NCBI RefSeq assembly: GCF_032854445.1
Contig: NC_088295.1
Span: 83,432,644-83,496,643, forward strand
Direction: 5' to 3'
From: Liolophura sinensis
Taxonomy: Eukaryota > Mollusca > Polyplacophora > Chitonida > Chitonidae
DNA length: 64,000 nucleotides
Shown: positions 10,941 through 25,900 of the stretch, in pieces
Numbering within the stretch: position 1 is the stretch's first letter
Layout: every line of letters begins with the position of its first letter
Notes under the pieces: model-generated
What the model was told of the DNA's origin: nothing
What the model saw: the letters and a program-made list of their open reading frames with translations, nothing else
The model's database searches: none
Made by a program: the position numbers and the translations under genes

Positions 10941-13900
10941 CTGTAACAGATCAGATCAACAACATGTACAACTGTCTGGGTTTATTCCATTATTTGTATA
11001 ATTTGTGTTTAATACTAAATGTACAGCTGCACTAAAACAAATTTGGTTCAACACAAAGAACTATGTCTTCTAGGTTGTATAGTTGAGATTCATTTCATTC
11101 CAAAAAAAATAGAACAGGACTTCAGTTGAACCCAATATGTGCCAAAACCTATATTCCTATTTACACAGTAGACAGGGGAAAGATAGTGGCAGTCAGTTTA
11201 CCAAACCAACCTTAGCGAAAGGCTTCACACATCATCACCTCTATATCTATATGTATGTATCGACCAAGAAAAAAAAAAGAAACAGTGTATACAGAACAAA
11301 TGGGAGTTGGAATATGACTGGAAGTCTGAGCTACAACAATGTATATATTGGACATAGAGAAATTGATAACCTGGTTACCATGGCAACTACAGAAATTGAC
11401 AAATTTGAGGCTCGACGGATCTTCATTTCTACATGCAAACCAACTGGAGTTGTAGCCTGGATACCAAGTTGTACCTTTTATATAGCAGATAATGTGAAAT
11501 CATGGCTATCTGGCTACCATAGCAAGTGTGAAATTGGAACCAGAACAACACATCACTGCTGCAAATGTAAGGCACACAACATTGTCATTTCTGTATGAAT
11601 CCACCAAAAATTAAAACTACACATGCAGAACAACTACAGTTGTAGCCCTAACATGAAGTCATACCTATTTGCATAGTGGATATACGCAAATGACATTTTG
11701 ATTACCATGGCAACTGCAGAAATCTATGTATCCACAAAACATTAAAGGTGGAGAAAATGTTAAAATTAGATGAAAGAGTGTGAAAAGTTAGTTGTAACTG
11801 TGGCCTTCAATATGTTTTCATCGATTTTTCTTTAAAGAGAAAAAGACGCTTGAAAACAACTTTTGTATGGTGGGTGTTTGAGACCACCTTTTGGTACATA
11901 TAGTCTTAAGGTAATAATGTTATAAATGATTATGTAACACATGTTTAATAAACATTTTTGCACTAGAATTTATTCTTTTCAGCTAATAAATGTGTTCATA
12001 CTGGGTTTTTGATCATATTCATATTTTTAATATATTCATAAATGTTATCACAATTAAGATTATATACACACATGTATGTTTGGATATAAAGACTAATTTA
12101 CTTTGTATCACATTCTTATTGAGAATATCATTATACAACAAGGATAAATACCAAAAGGTGGTCCCAAATACCCACCATACAAAAATATTTTGAAATAGCC
12201 CTTTTTCTTGAGAAAAAAAAATTGAAAAACATATTAAAGACCATATTTGCATGTTTTGACCCTCCTTTATCAGATTTTGGCATCATTAGTATGTTTCCTG
12301 TTCCTTTAAAACTTCACATGCAAAAAAAAATGGAGATATAACCAGCACCTGACAGACAGATAAACAAAAACCACAATGCCATAACATACTTGGCACAAAG
12401 GGGGCATCAGAAAAATATGGAAAGACAGACAGACATGAGACCAGGGTGGTTACACTTGCTGCCATCTAAAGCCACTAGTAGTGATGATAATGACTGGTAT
12501 GCATAGAGAGTCTGTGTATTGAGACAATGCAAAAATACCACATACATAAAGCTACTTGAAAACCATACTACTGACCCAGACATGTAGTGACATACAACAG
12601 ACCCAGACATATAGTGACATACAACAGACCCAGACATGCAGTGACATACAACAGACCCAGACATATAGTGACATACAACAGACCCAGACATGTAGTGACA
12701 TACAACAGACCCCGACATACAGTGACATACAACAGACCCCGACATCCAGTGACATACAACAGACCCGGACATACAGTGACATACAACAGACCCAGACATG
12801 CAGTGACATACAACAGAACCCCGACATACAGTGACATACAACAGACCCAGACATGCAGTGACATACAACAGACCCAGACATGTAGTGACACACAACAGAC
12901 CCAGAAATGCAGTGACATACAACAGACCCAGACATGCAGTGACACACAACAGACCCAGAAATGCAGTGACATACAACAGACCCTGACATGCAGTGACATA
13001 CAACAGACCCAGACATTCAGTGACATACAACAGACCCAGAAATGCAGTGACATACAACAGACCCCGACATACAGTGACATACAACAGACCCAGAAATGCA
13101 GTGAATTCTAGACACATGTATGCCCAAATAATCAGTATAAAAACCAACCACTGAAACCAAGGTCTTCACAGTGGCTGTTCTGTCAAGACTGCTGACAAAC
13201 ACAAAAACAAAAAACAAGCAATGAATCCTTGTATAAAGTTTCACTGAATATGTTCCATTTCTTTAAAGGTTCTTTCATCCATCCAACATTTCACAATAAC
13301 GGATGGAAAGAGGTAATTACAGGACTAAAACAATACTCTCCGAGCACAGTTGGTTGAGGGGTAACATATGAAGCTAAAAAAAACAAGATTTCGAAAAAAA
13401 GAGAGAAAAGAAGCAAACAGAAGACCATGCCTTCCCCTCACCCGCAAATCATCATAATCGCTAACCCCAGTTCTGCTGCCGTTTTCCACCATCTCCAAGC
13501 TGTCATTAGGTGTGCGTCTTGGTCGAGGGATCTTCCCGCTCCAGCCCTGATAAACGCTGCTTTCAGCCTCATCCCCAGAGGCCATCGACACACCGCTGTA
13601 GGCTTTGCTGGTTTGTCGCATTCTGAAAGCAATAATGATGATCATGTTTAACTCGTTCCACAATGCAGAGGAAAAGTTCTATTAAAGAAATACAATCCAA
13701 TGACAATGGTAGACTGACTATATATATATTTCAGTACTAATGGCCATTACACTGAACAGAATGCTTTAACACTGGCAACTATTTGGCTGCTAAAGCTCTG
13801 ACACAGAGGTGAAAACTACAACTATCATCCTGGAACATCCGATGTCAAAGATTTTGACTGATGCTGTAACAAGACCCCACTCCAGAATTTTCAGATGTTC

Positions 13901-16900
13901 AAGCTTACATAAAGATCACATTACAACAATACTACTTCAGTTTCATCAACTTTAACTATCTCCTTGTCGTTGGACAACCACATAATGTCCATTATTATAC
14001 TCATAAAGGGTATTAAACATTGAAATAGCTCTCGAATGAATTCTTGGTGGTTCAGTAAAGATTGTGGACCAATGGAGAAGTAAAACTTGACCATTTACAT
14101 CAATAATTTGGAATGTTCCTTTCACATTTCTTGGAACAAGGGTAAGGTAATAAGAGAAACCATAACATAGGATTTGCAGAAGAGAAGGGAAACTGTAGAT
14201 AAGGAAAGCGTTTCCTGCTGTGAGGTTATTTTTCCCTTTCCTTGTAGAGTTCATTTTCACCCCAAAACTTCATATCTGCTGTTCTTTTTCCCAACATTAT
14301 AAAATTCCTCTTACACAGAACAACAAAAGAGAAGTTGTTCATATTTTTCTTCCAAAAACTTGCCCGGCCTATTTACAACATTATTTAAACTAGTGAGATT
14401 TTGAGTAAAACAACAAGCGGTACATGTACTTGTAGGTATCAAACATCTTTTCAGCATCTTCATTGAATATACTTATAACTGTTACTGTCTGGTACATTAT
14501 AACCTTAATATCAATGACTAAATTGCTTGGGGAAGAGGGTAAATAGTTGTGGGTAGAATGTGGGCTTGCAGTCAATGGTCTGGAAGGCACATCACAATGA
14601 GGCTCCTAGTCACACTGGCTTGTGCTGTTTTAATGAATGAAGCCTTTAAGTGTCTGCTGGATAAAGCCTTTATGTGTCTGCTGGATGAAGCCTTCATGTG
14701 TCTGCTGGATGAAGCCTCAATGTGTTTGCTGGATGAAATCGGCAGGTGTCCTGGATGAAGCTTTCAGGAGGGTAGAGTTCTTACCTCGACATTTCAAAGC
14801 TCTCTGTGTTTTTCAAAGAGCCACTTTCGAGAAGAGAAGCGAAACTTGGCGAAGAATAGTCCGTTTTTTTGCGCCTGTGATATTGTTATACAAGCAAATT
14901 TTAAACAATACACAAAAGCTGATCTCAATACGGTTTGTTTGTTTGGGGTTTAACACTGATTATTTCGGTCACATCACAGCACTGTCTCATTATGGCACGC
15001 AACATAAATGTGTGGTAGTGCTTACTCACTGAAATACTATGCCACAGACACCAGACAGTAGCCCTCAGGTATAGGGACACCAATATCACCAATGCTTTGC
15101 CAGTCTCATTTACAATACAAATGTAAAACCTCTCAGTTAACACCGGGCAAATTTGAATAAATTAATCTAAACCAAACGGGAACGAGAACACAGATATGTG
15201 CTCACAAAAGTATCACAGCAGTTCAACCGAGTTGGCTTGCTTTCGCCTGGACTTTCTCCAACCCTCAACACTGTGATATGGAATGTCACTGGTTCAACAT
15301 TAAAGTCGATTGATCAGTTTACCGTCAGTTGTTGCCATGGGAGCACACAATTTAGTTTCTGTAAATTCAGTTGGACTGGGTTCTCAAGGACTTATCGCTT
15401 GTTTTTCAGGAAAAATGATTTGTTAAAGAGTCCCTTCAACACAGAAATTTTTCAAACCTCACATTTTAATTTCATACATCATCAATATCCATAATAAAGC
15501 ATTTCGTGAAGAACAATTCTGAACCAAAGGCTGAAACTTGCCTCAATCACTAGAGACCACTTGGTAGCACATAAAGGCATTGCACATGCGAACCTTTCAA
15601 ATTGTGTTTAATCAAGCAAGTGTTGATTATGCCACGGATGATATACTGATGACCATGAATGCCACATAATAAACATAGCCCATCTCTATAATACCCTGCG
15701 TTCAGGTTAAACCAAATGGTAAATCATATTGCGCTTGTGCACATTAAAGGGAAACAACTCTTGCAACAACCAAGGGGAGATAATTTACACTTGGCAATAT
15801 TAAACTGCCACACACGTTTTTATAGACCAAATCTCTATGGAAAATGGATCTGTAATATATAACAGACTCAATAAAGTTCTGTCTCTTTAACTACATACAA
15901 ACAACAGTTTCACCTGTTTAATTTTTACCACTGAAAATTGAAACTCAACTTGATTTCAAAGAGCACAATTTGTGAAAAAAAATTGGGAAGAGTTTGCCAA
16001 AATGATAAAAACTTACAAAAACAGATCACTTACCTACAGCAACAGATCAAAATGACTAAGAGGGCTATTAAACAAAGACTTCCAAGCACAGATGCCACAA
16101 TGATTAGTGTCTTTTTCCAATCTGAAAGGGACAAAGTAAAAATGAAACGATTCAGACTTCAATAACACAGAAATACATGCATTACAATATGTAACTTCAC
16201 TTCCTATTTAACTCCCAAGTGGCACTGAGTTACAATCATTTATTCATTCATTCATATTAATGTTCAGTAAAGGTACATGCATCTTAAAATGAATGACCAT
16301 TATCACAGTTTGCTAGATAATGCTAGCGTATCTGATAAAGTGTCAAGATATAATTAAAAATCTTACGATCTGCTTTCTCTTCTTCACAAGTTGGACCCGT
16401 CCAGTCTTCAGAACACCTGCACAAGGGAGATAATCAGAAATACTTCTGTTAAATCAATGCCCACAGAATGTCATAGTTTTGTCAGAATCATACGAAATGG
16501 TTATGTTGGTTATGACATTCACCTTGCTTTCAACATTATTCTGGTTGTATCACAGTGTCTCTAAGCAACACTGTTGTTCAAAGTTCTGAATCACAGAAAC
16601 ATGAAAGTTAAAGACATCAAATCTGACACTCTTTCCGATTCCGTATACATCCAAGGTGCTGGCAAGACCTTGCACTTTTCCTGATAAACAGAATGATAAA
16701 TGCTTGTCTCACATAAACCCATACATATATAGCAACTGAAGGCAATTTTGTCATTAGGAGTTGTTTGACATAAGGGAAAAACAATCCTGTATTAAACAAT
16801 GTACTCCTGAGCAAGGACTTGGCTGCTTTAATATTTCACTTTGCTAAGTATATTCCTGAAGGACTTCATTTTAATACATGTCAGCACAACACAATGTCCT

Positions 16901-19900
16901 TTTAATGTGCATACAGATATTGTTTGTCAGAGAAGTGAATAAGCAGTGCTGACATAATTCATAGCACTATATGACACTTACTTGCAGGCAAAGGTGTCAC
17001 CAACAGCTAAACAGCTGCCACCATTCTTACAGGGCTTATTGTGACATTTATCTAAAAAGAAATTCACAAATTTCAATTCAGTGAAATAAGAATGTACACA
17101 CAGACAAAAGCCATAGTTATTCAAGAAAAAAATAATTCAGAGGAAAGTGTTAAGCTCCACTTTCACAAAACTTACATTTTTCAGGGAAGACATATCAAAT
17201 TTCATAACTCAGATTATGCCATGTACCCAAAATATTCCAAAAAAAAATTGCATTCATGAAATTTCCAAGTATGTCCAACCTTAAGACAATTCAGACAATG
17301 GCAGATATTTCAGCGAATATATAGACATTAATTTTTGGTAACCTACCAGTTGTAATCAAGCATTTCTTTGCTGCACTGGAACATGAATCTCCAGAAATTT
17401 AATAAAATCAGACATTTATGAGAATCATCTTGAATATAGGTTCAGGCATGTATGTCAATAAGACGGTGTTGTACTTCCACTCACCAACACACTGCTTATC
17501 TTCAAACACCTTTCCATTCTCACAGTGACAAGTGAAAGTGCCAACGCTGTTCACACAGGTTGCTGTCCCACAGTCATTCTTATTGGTCGCACATTCGTCA
17601 ATATCTGCCAACAACAATCACAATCCTTTAATTCAGAGATGCATTATTACATCACTAAAAGCTTAAACTTTTTTCTACAATCAACACTTAACACAATCAT
17701 TCACATGAACTGTCACTACATTAAGCAAAAGCTAAACCAGCCATTTGTTAAATTAAACCCAATGAAGCCAAATTAAGCTTAACCAAATCAACATATTTAG
17801 TTAGAACCTTTACATAAGAATAACAAATAAGTTCACAAAGGTTGATTTCATTTGCTAAACCTTGCGCTACTGCCTGATCAAACATATCTTTCCTCCTTAT
17901 TCCTCCAAGTATACACACATAGTTTTTCACCGTTTATAGGATCAGCTTGTCTCTCTTGAATAAAGGATTTCCCCACTCACCATCACAGCGACTGCTGGAG
18001 AACTTTGATGGTTTATATCCCTCTCTACATTCACACCGGAAAGTTCCATTAAAACTGTGACACTTGGTGGACGTCACATGGCAGTCGTTGAGGGATTCCA
18101 GGCAGAAGTCTCTGTCTACAAAGTGAAATATGCCCCTATGATATATTTATTTGACAGTAGTTTAATGCCTTTCTCCAGAATTTCATACCAATGAAAAAGA
18201 TTTATTGTTATCTAAAGAGGAAATGTCAGGATTTCCTTCACTGATACATATGATATTTTCACTCAGTTAGATATCACTTTTGTTATTACATTTTCAACCT
18301 TTCACAAGAAAAATATTTATGGTATTCAACCTTCACCACGTAATATTCTATTTATTACATGGACATGTACGTAAAATGTCAGGAATTCCTTCAATGACAG
18401 ATATTACCTTTGTTATTACATATCGTATCAACCACAAAAAGAATGTCAAAAAGACATTTTGTTTTATCATGTTCCCATCTCAGCTCAATGGGGGTGAAAT
18501 CAAAATATAAGTTTAGTCAACTTCCTGTACGTGGAATAAGAAATGACGTCTTATAAGAGGTCATGTACAACATCATGCTATATACATGTCTGTGAAGGAC
18601 TGCAGTGAAAACATTCAACATTAAAAGTACAAAAAATCATCATATTATCAAAATAGATAGTATGTATATTATTTATTTATTCCATTTGTGTTTTACTCCG
18701 TACTCAAGAATATTTCACTTATACAAAGACGGCCAGCATTATGGTAGAAGGAAACCGAACAGAGCCCGGGGGGAAATCCACGACCATCCGCAGGTTGCTG
18801 GCAGACCTTCCCACATACGGCTGGAGAGGAAGCCAGCATGAGCTGGTGTATATTATAAAATAATAAATAGAATAATGCACACTGAAGGCTGAATACCATA
18901 AATATTGCTCTTAAATTCTTGTTAAAGGTGGAAATGCTTTCTCTTCTTCACAAGTTGGACCCGTCCAGTCTTCAGCATTTGCATTTCGTGAGTTATTTCC
19001 ACTTCTCCTACGAGCAATACTCATGGTATTCCACCTTACCTGTGCAATGTTCTCTATATCAAGACGAGGACTTGCTACATGTAAGTACTGATCTGTCTCG
19101 CTTATATCACAACATTGCCGAATCCATGCATTAGACCAACCCGCTGCATGCTTTTCCAGAATTAGCATGATTTCCATGGTATGACTTAATCTATAATTAC
19201 CCCTAAGTGTACACCTTTAATTAGTACCCTGAAAACCATGTAAGTAAAACAGTTTTGCAACAAATATTTTGAAAGACACCAGGGTTGTTTTAGATCTTTG
19301 AAAAGTGTATACAGCATAGTGACTGGGTGATACGATGACCTATTTTTTCTCACATAATGGCCACTGTAGATGACACAAACACAGTCCCATCTGGTCTGTC
19401 TGCCATGAACTGGACATGGTTGTACACATGGAGAATTTGGCATGGTTTCAAAGTCCACAGCCTGTAAATTTTTATAGCCAAGTCAAGCAATTCCGATTGC
19501 CACACGAGGATCCATGCTGTCAGACCAGCGGATTGTGAGTTGTTATGACGAACTAGAAAAGTGTGTTGCTCAACACTGGTGAAAGTAATGATTAAGTTAA
19601 TGAACAGGAAGGCCACCCTGTAGCCTCATGGACATTATAGGGCAAAGGCTAGAGGCTTCCTACAGTTCGTGTCACTGTCTGCCGTTCCAAAGAAGCAAGT
19701 AACTAAACACCTTCTGCATTCCGGGGGTGAAAATCCCAACTTTTTCTTTCCTCTTCATCTGGTTTTTTGAGGGGGATATCAGCCTTGTCCTTTGGCCTTT
19801 TCTTTTAGTAAAGGCATGGTAGAATTGGCAAGTCTCAACCATGTACGACTACGATCAATCTGCTCCATATTTTCTAAATTTTTGGCACTTTTAGGCCAGG

Positions 19901-22900
19901 TATGTAACCTTACAGTATCCTGCGTTGTGTTACTGCAGTCACAAGCCACATTTGGGCATGGAATACTCTCAAAATTAGCTGTAAAAGTATAGCGATTGTC
20001 TCCCACGGAATTTCTGCCAGCAACCTGCGGATGGTCATAGGTTCCCCCGGGCTGTGGTAGTAAGTTTATGGGTGCGAGAATATTAAAGCAGATTGCCAAG
20101 GGTGAACAAAAGATCAGCAAGTTACTTGCAAGCTTTGCTACATGTGTGACTTGTGCAGCATAAGGAAGACAATACATCTTCAAAGACTACAACTAAGCAG
20201 GTTTTCAGTTTTTCCTTTCTATAATAACAAGACAAAAGAAGCCACATTACAAATAACTTTTATACTGATAATTCCTGTGTGAATTTACTCACTCAAATGG
20301 TTCAACTTCTCAATGACAGTGAACTAGACTGATTGATTTGTGTTTAATGCCGAACTGAAGAATTTTTACTGGTAATGGTACGAGGAAAATGGCGCACTCT
20401 TGCAAACCAAACCTTAATACCGACCTTTGTCAAGTACCTGATAAACATCTTGACTTTAAAGCGCAGAGCAAAGCAGAAAGTACTGCTTTCTGAAAACCCA
20501 ACCTCACTGCTAAACGCCATGATGGTTGCAGTGTGCAGCTCTACAAAATCTGACCCAGCAAGGTCCCTCACCAGCAAGAGGACTGCCAACAATTCTGCCA
20601 TTTAATACAATAAGAAACAACCATAATGGTATTGCATGAAACCAACTTCTATTAATCTGCATGAGAGAAAATTAATTCACTTAAAGTAGGCCTATAATAG
20701 CATTGTAGCTTTTGTTATTCAATGCGCAGTATAACTGTTCAGAAAGGCAAATATTTACCGAACATGGCAACTGCTGTAATCTAGTTTAGTATTAAATAAG
20801 CTATTTACTTAATATGACAAGTGAGAAATGAATCTAGTTCAGCATGAGGTAAGTGTTCACCAAAGTGACAACTGACCAGTATTTACCAACTGATATGATG
20901 TTTATCAACCAGGTTATTGTGCTTGAGCAGCACAACGATTCAGGACCCTCTCACCACCAGGAGCCAGGAGGTGGCTCCTGTGAGCTCAAGTAAAGCTAAT
21001 GGGGAAGGTGTGCCAGCAACTTGTGAGTGATCTTGGGTTTCCCCCTGGTTCTGCCCACCACATCAAATATGGGAAATATTCTTTTGAGTACAAATGAAAT
21101 AAATAATGAAATGAATAAAAAAAGCCGCACATTGGGTTCAACAAAAATACAGACATACCTGTTACCGTTATATTCTCTATTATCAGGTTGTCAACTAAAC
21201 AATTCTTGGAGCAGCCATTAAGGTAATTTTCTATAGCCTGATTAATGTCTTCTTCCGAGACTTGTCTCCTATAGCCGGCCACAGTATTGGCAATAATACT
21301 TCCATGCCTGGGGGAAAACAAAGAAAATTGTCTTCTGATAACACCATTACACATTCATCTTTTTGTTCATTTTAGTGTTATGGTGAGAAAAAATACAAAG
21401 CCTTCAGCTTTAAAACAAGTATCTGTAGGCATAGATCAGTTTAAAAACCTGTCGAAGTAGATGTGTTTATTGACAAATTTCTTTGGTTTTGTCTTTGGTT
21501 TTGTTTGACAGATACATGTACTAAAAATAATCAATGCCAGGTGACGTTCTTATTTTCATATATCTGATTGGGGCTTAACACTGCAGGGTTTATGTGTGGA
21601 GGGCAGTGAACAAAGCCAAGAGAAAACCAACACCCTTTGCCTGGCACATGCATGTATTTGAAAACACCCGAGTTAACAGTTGAAGATAATAACTGCAGTG
21701 GAAGATTGTCCTGAGCAAAAGGCCTCATTCACCAATTTCCCACTTGCTAAGGCAAGAGCAACACCTATGAAAACTGGTCACACAAGGCCCTATTGTTATA
21801 ATTTTCTCTCTTTCTTCTGTAGAAACCATAAGGCATTTGTTTGGACTGGCCATGACTTGAGGTCCTACTCAAGAATATTTCACTTTCATGTTTTGTGAGG
21901 TTTCTGGACGAAAGACAGTAATAGGGCAGGAAACAGTCCTTCACCAGGTCCTTGTCAACCTTATAACATACACCACTGACAGATGGGCTCAAACACATGG
22001 ACACATTGTACAAAGGTTAACTAAGTTCTGGCTTTGTTCAGCTGTTGGTATCCTTGGTCAGCAATTCACCATCATTTCCAAAATTAGTGAGTGGACAAAC
22101 AGCCATAAACTTCACAAGACTTGAGTTAATAAAATAACTACATGAAAACACAAGACAACTACACAAAAGACTCCTCTGGAAGACTGACAAATGTACTCAA
22201 AACATTTACATTTACTCAAAAGACTACACACAAAGAATGACAAATCTACAACACATTTACACAAAAGACTCCACACAAAGAATGACAAATCTACAACACA
22301 TTTACACAAAAGACTCCACACAATGAATGACAAATCTACAACACATTTACACAGACTCCACACAACGAATGACAAATCTACAACACATTTACACAAAAGA
22401 CTCCACACAAAGACTGACAAATCTACAAGACATTTACTCAAAAGACTCCACACAAAGACTGACAAATCTACAAGACATTTACACAAAAGATGCCACAAAA
22501 AGGAATGACAAATCTAGAAGATAGTATTCAAAAGATTCCACACAAAGACCGATAAATCACTAAGACACTATCCAAAAGACCCCACAAAAAACTCGCAAAT
22601 CTATAAGATACTACTCAAAAGACTCCACAAAAAATTACAAATCTATATGATACTACACAAAAATTCCACACAAAGATTCCACACAAAGACCAATAAATCA
22701 GTAAGACATTTACTCAAAAGACTCCACATAAAGACTGACAAACCTACAAGACATCTACATAAAGACTTCATACAAAAACTGACAAATCTACACAACATTT
22801 TCTCAAAGACGGACAAATGTGCAAGACACTTACTCAAAAGATTCCACTCGGACACTGACGAATTCACTAATATTGACCAATTTGCCCACCTGAAACATGA

Positions 22901-25900
22901 AGATGTCCAGCATATAAAGGATATAAAAAAAGATTTCTTAAACCTGTGATGTAAATTTCACTTGTGAGTTTCGATATGTGTGAAAAGGTTGGGACTGAAA
23001 TACACCTTCCACAAAATATAGTTCTTGAAAACATTAGGGAAATCTATGATTTCTGTGAAACATAACGCAATTCATTAGTGTGAAAGGTGACGAGCTTTAA
23101 ATTCCTCTGAAAATATCAGCATATATACCCTCTCATTTGTCGAAACATTTGGCTCCAAAAGAGAGACCTAAATCTAGGTCATATCTCTATGACGTTGCGC
23201 AATGACTTGCAGGGTGCTAGGGGCGGCGGGGTTGAAAATCATACCGAATGAAACATTCAAATTTAGGCCTTTAGTGTGAACAATTCACCTCAAAACTTAT
23301 TTGCTGGTCTTATGAACTTCGAGAATGCAACAAAACAGTGTCTACGATATTTCAAAAGGCTTTTTGGTTCTGTTTTGGGCTTTCCATATGAGTGGGGCCA
23401 ATTAAAATGTTCAATGTGGAAAATAGAATTGACTAGATCTAAGAATAATCTTGAGGTACACCAGTGGCAGACGAGTTCATACACACAAGACAACCCCTTG
23501 GAGCTCTACAAAGTGGCAAAGTAAGCTTGTTATATCACTGGCATGGGCAAATTATGGGATAAACATATGTATATATACAGTATATAAATGTAATGGCAAA
23601 TCTTGGTACATTAACAAAATGTTTTCTATTGTCAAACCACAAAAATGCATTTTAAAAAAATTTTTTTTTTCTCTCAATAATTAATGACTAAAATCAAAAG
23701 AAATTAAAAAAATTAATTCAGGTAATAAAAGTATCGTTTTATGCCATATATCAAATTGACACATATTACACATTACATATGAATGAATTTATGAATAAAA
23801 ATTCTAATGTCAAAATAATCTGACATGTCCAAGCTGATATGAAAAGAATCACAACAGTTGAATACACGCATGGACTAGCCCTGCACAGTAGATTTACCAT
23901 GTTCCTTTGGTTCGTAAACAGATATACATAAATATGTACAATTAACAGTAAATAAGTTAGCCAGTGTGAACAAGAGACTTAACACAGACATTTAAAAAGA
24001 TTATCTACCATACAAAGGACAAAAATACAGATAATTGCACAAGTCAACTTTACCATATAAAAAACTGTCCATGAAAAGGATTAAAAAGGAAACTTTTACT
24101 CACTGCTTCAATAACAGGTTTCTCCAGTTGAGAAAACTCCTTGGAATTTCGGTCCTTAAGCTTGTCACTGTACTTAATCCCTGCTCCTGTCTCCTTCATG
24201 CGCACTTTGATGTTGTATTCATGGATATTCTCATCTGTAATTCATAAAATCCACACCAATTATTGATTTATTTGTTTGAAGAAGAATCTATCCATCAAAG
24301 CACAGGTGATACATGCACAGATACACACCTCAGTATCCTCATGGAGAATCTATCCATCAAAGAACAGGTGATACACACAGGTACACACCTCAGTATCTCA
24401 TGGAGAATCTATCCATCAAAGAACAGGTGATACACACAGGTACACCCCTCAGTATCCTCATGGAGAATCTATCCATCAAAGAACAGGTGATACACACAGG
24501 TACACCCCTCAGTATCCTCATGGAGAATCTATCCATCAAAGAACAGGTGATACACACAGCTACACACCTCAGTATCCTCATGGAGAATCTATCCATCAAA
24601 GCACAGGTGATACATGCACAGATACACACCTCAGTATCCTCATGGAGAATCTATCCATCAAAGAACAGGTGATACACACACACAGATACACACCTCAGTA
24701 TCCTCATGGAGAATCTATCCATCAAAGCACAGGTGATACACACAGCTACACACCTCAGTATCCTCATGGAGAATCTATCCATCAAAGCACAGGTGATACA
24801 CTCACAGATACATAACTCAGTATTCTCATGGAGAATCTATCCATCAAAGCACAGGTGATACATGCACAGATACACACCTCAGTATCCTCATGGAGAATCT
24901 ATCCATCAAAGCACAGGTGATACACTCACAGATACACACCTCAGTATCCTCATGGAGAATCTATCCATCAAAGCACAGGTGATACACTCACAGATACACA
25001 ACTCAGTATCCTCAAGGAGAATCTATCCATCAAAGCACAGGTGATACACTCACAGATACATGTCTCAGTATCCTCATGGAGAATCTATCCATCAAAGCAC
25101 AGGTGACACATGCACAGCTACACACCTCAGTATCCTCATGGAGAATCTATCCATCAAAGCACAGGTGATACATGCACAGATACACACTTCAGTATCCTCA
25201 TGGAGAATCTATCCATCAAAGCACAGGTGATACATGCACAGATACACACCTCAGTATCCTCATGGAGAATCTATCCAACAAAGCACAGGTGATACATGCA
25301 CAGATACACACCTCAATATCCTCATGGAGAATCTATCCATCAAAGCACAGGTGATACACACAGCTACACACCTCAGCATCCTCACGGAGAATCTATCCAT
25401 CAAAGCACAGGTGATACACACACAGATACACACCTCAGTATCCTCATGGAGAATCTATCCAACAAAGCACAGGTGACACATGCACAGATACACACTTCAG
25501 TATCCTCACGGAGAATCTATCCATCAAAGCACAGGTGATACATGCACAGATACACACCTCAGTATCCTCATGGAGAATCTATCCATCAAAGCACAGGTGA
25601 TACACACACAGATACACACCTCAGTATCCTCATGGAGAATCTATCCAACAAAGCACAGGTGATACACACACAGATACACACCTCAGTATCCTCATGGAGA
25701 ATCTATCCATCAAAGAGCAGGTGATACACACACAGCTACACACCTCAGTATCCTCATGGAGAATCTATCCATCATAGTACAGGTGATACACGCACAGGTA
25801 CACACCTCAGTATCCTCATGGAGAATCCTCTTATAGTTAAAACATACCTTTTTCACACCTGCCAGTGCGATTGAAGTATCCAGGTTTACATTTGCACTCA

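Noticed and set aside
11137-11598. 153-codon plus-strand frame
   Set aside because: Composition and internal motifs (ACCATGGCAACTACAGAAAT recurring near 11.7 kb) mark it as repeat-derived; no recognisable protein.
12407-13147. Cysteine-rich repeat frames such as SGSVVCHCM
   Set aside because: 27-bp minisatellite in an intron; the cysteines come from repeat composition.
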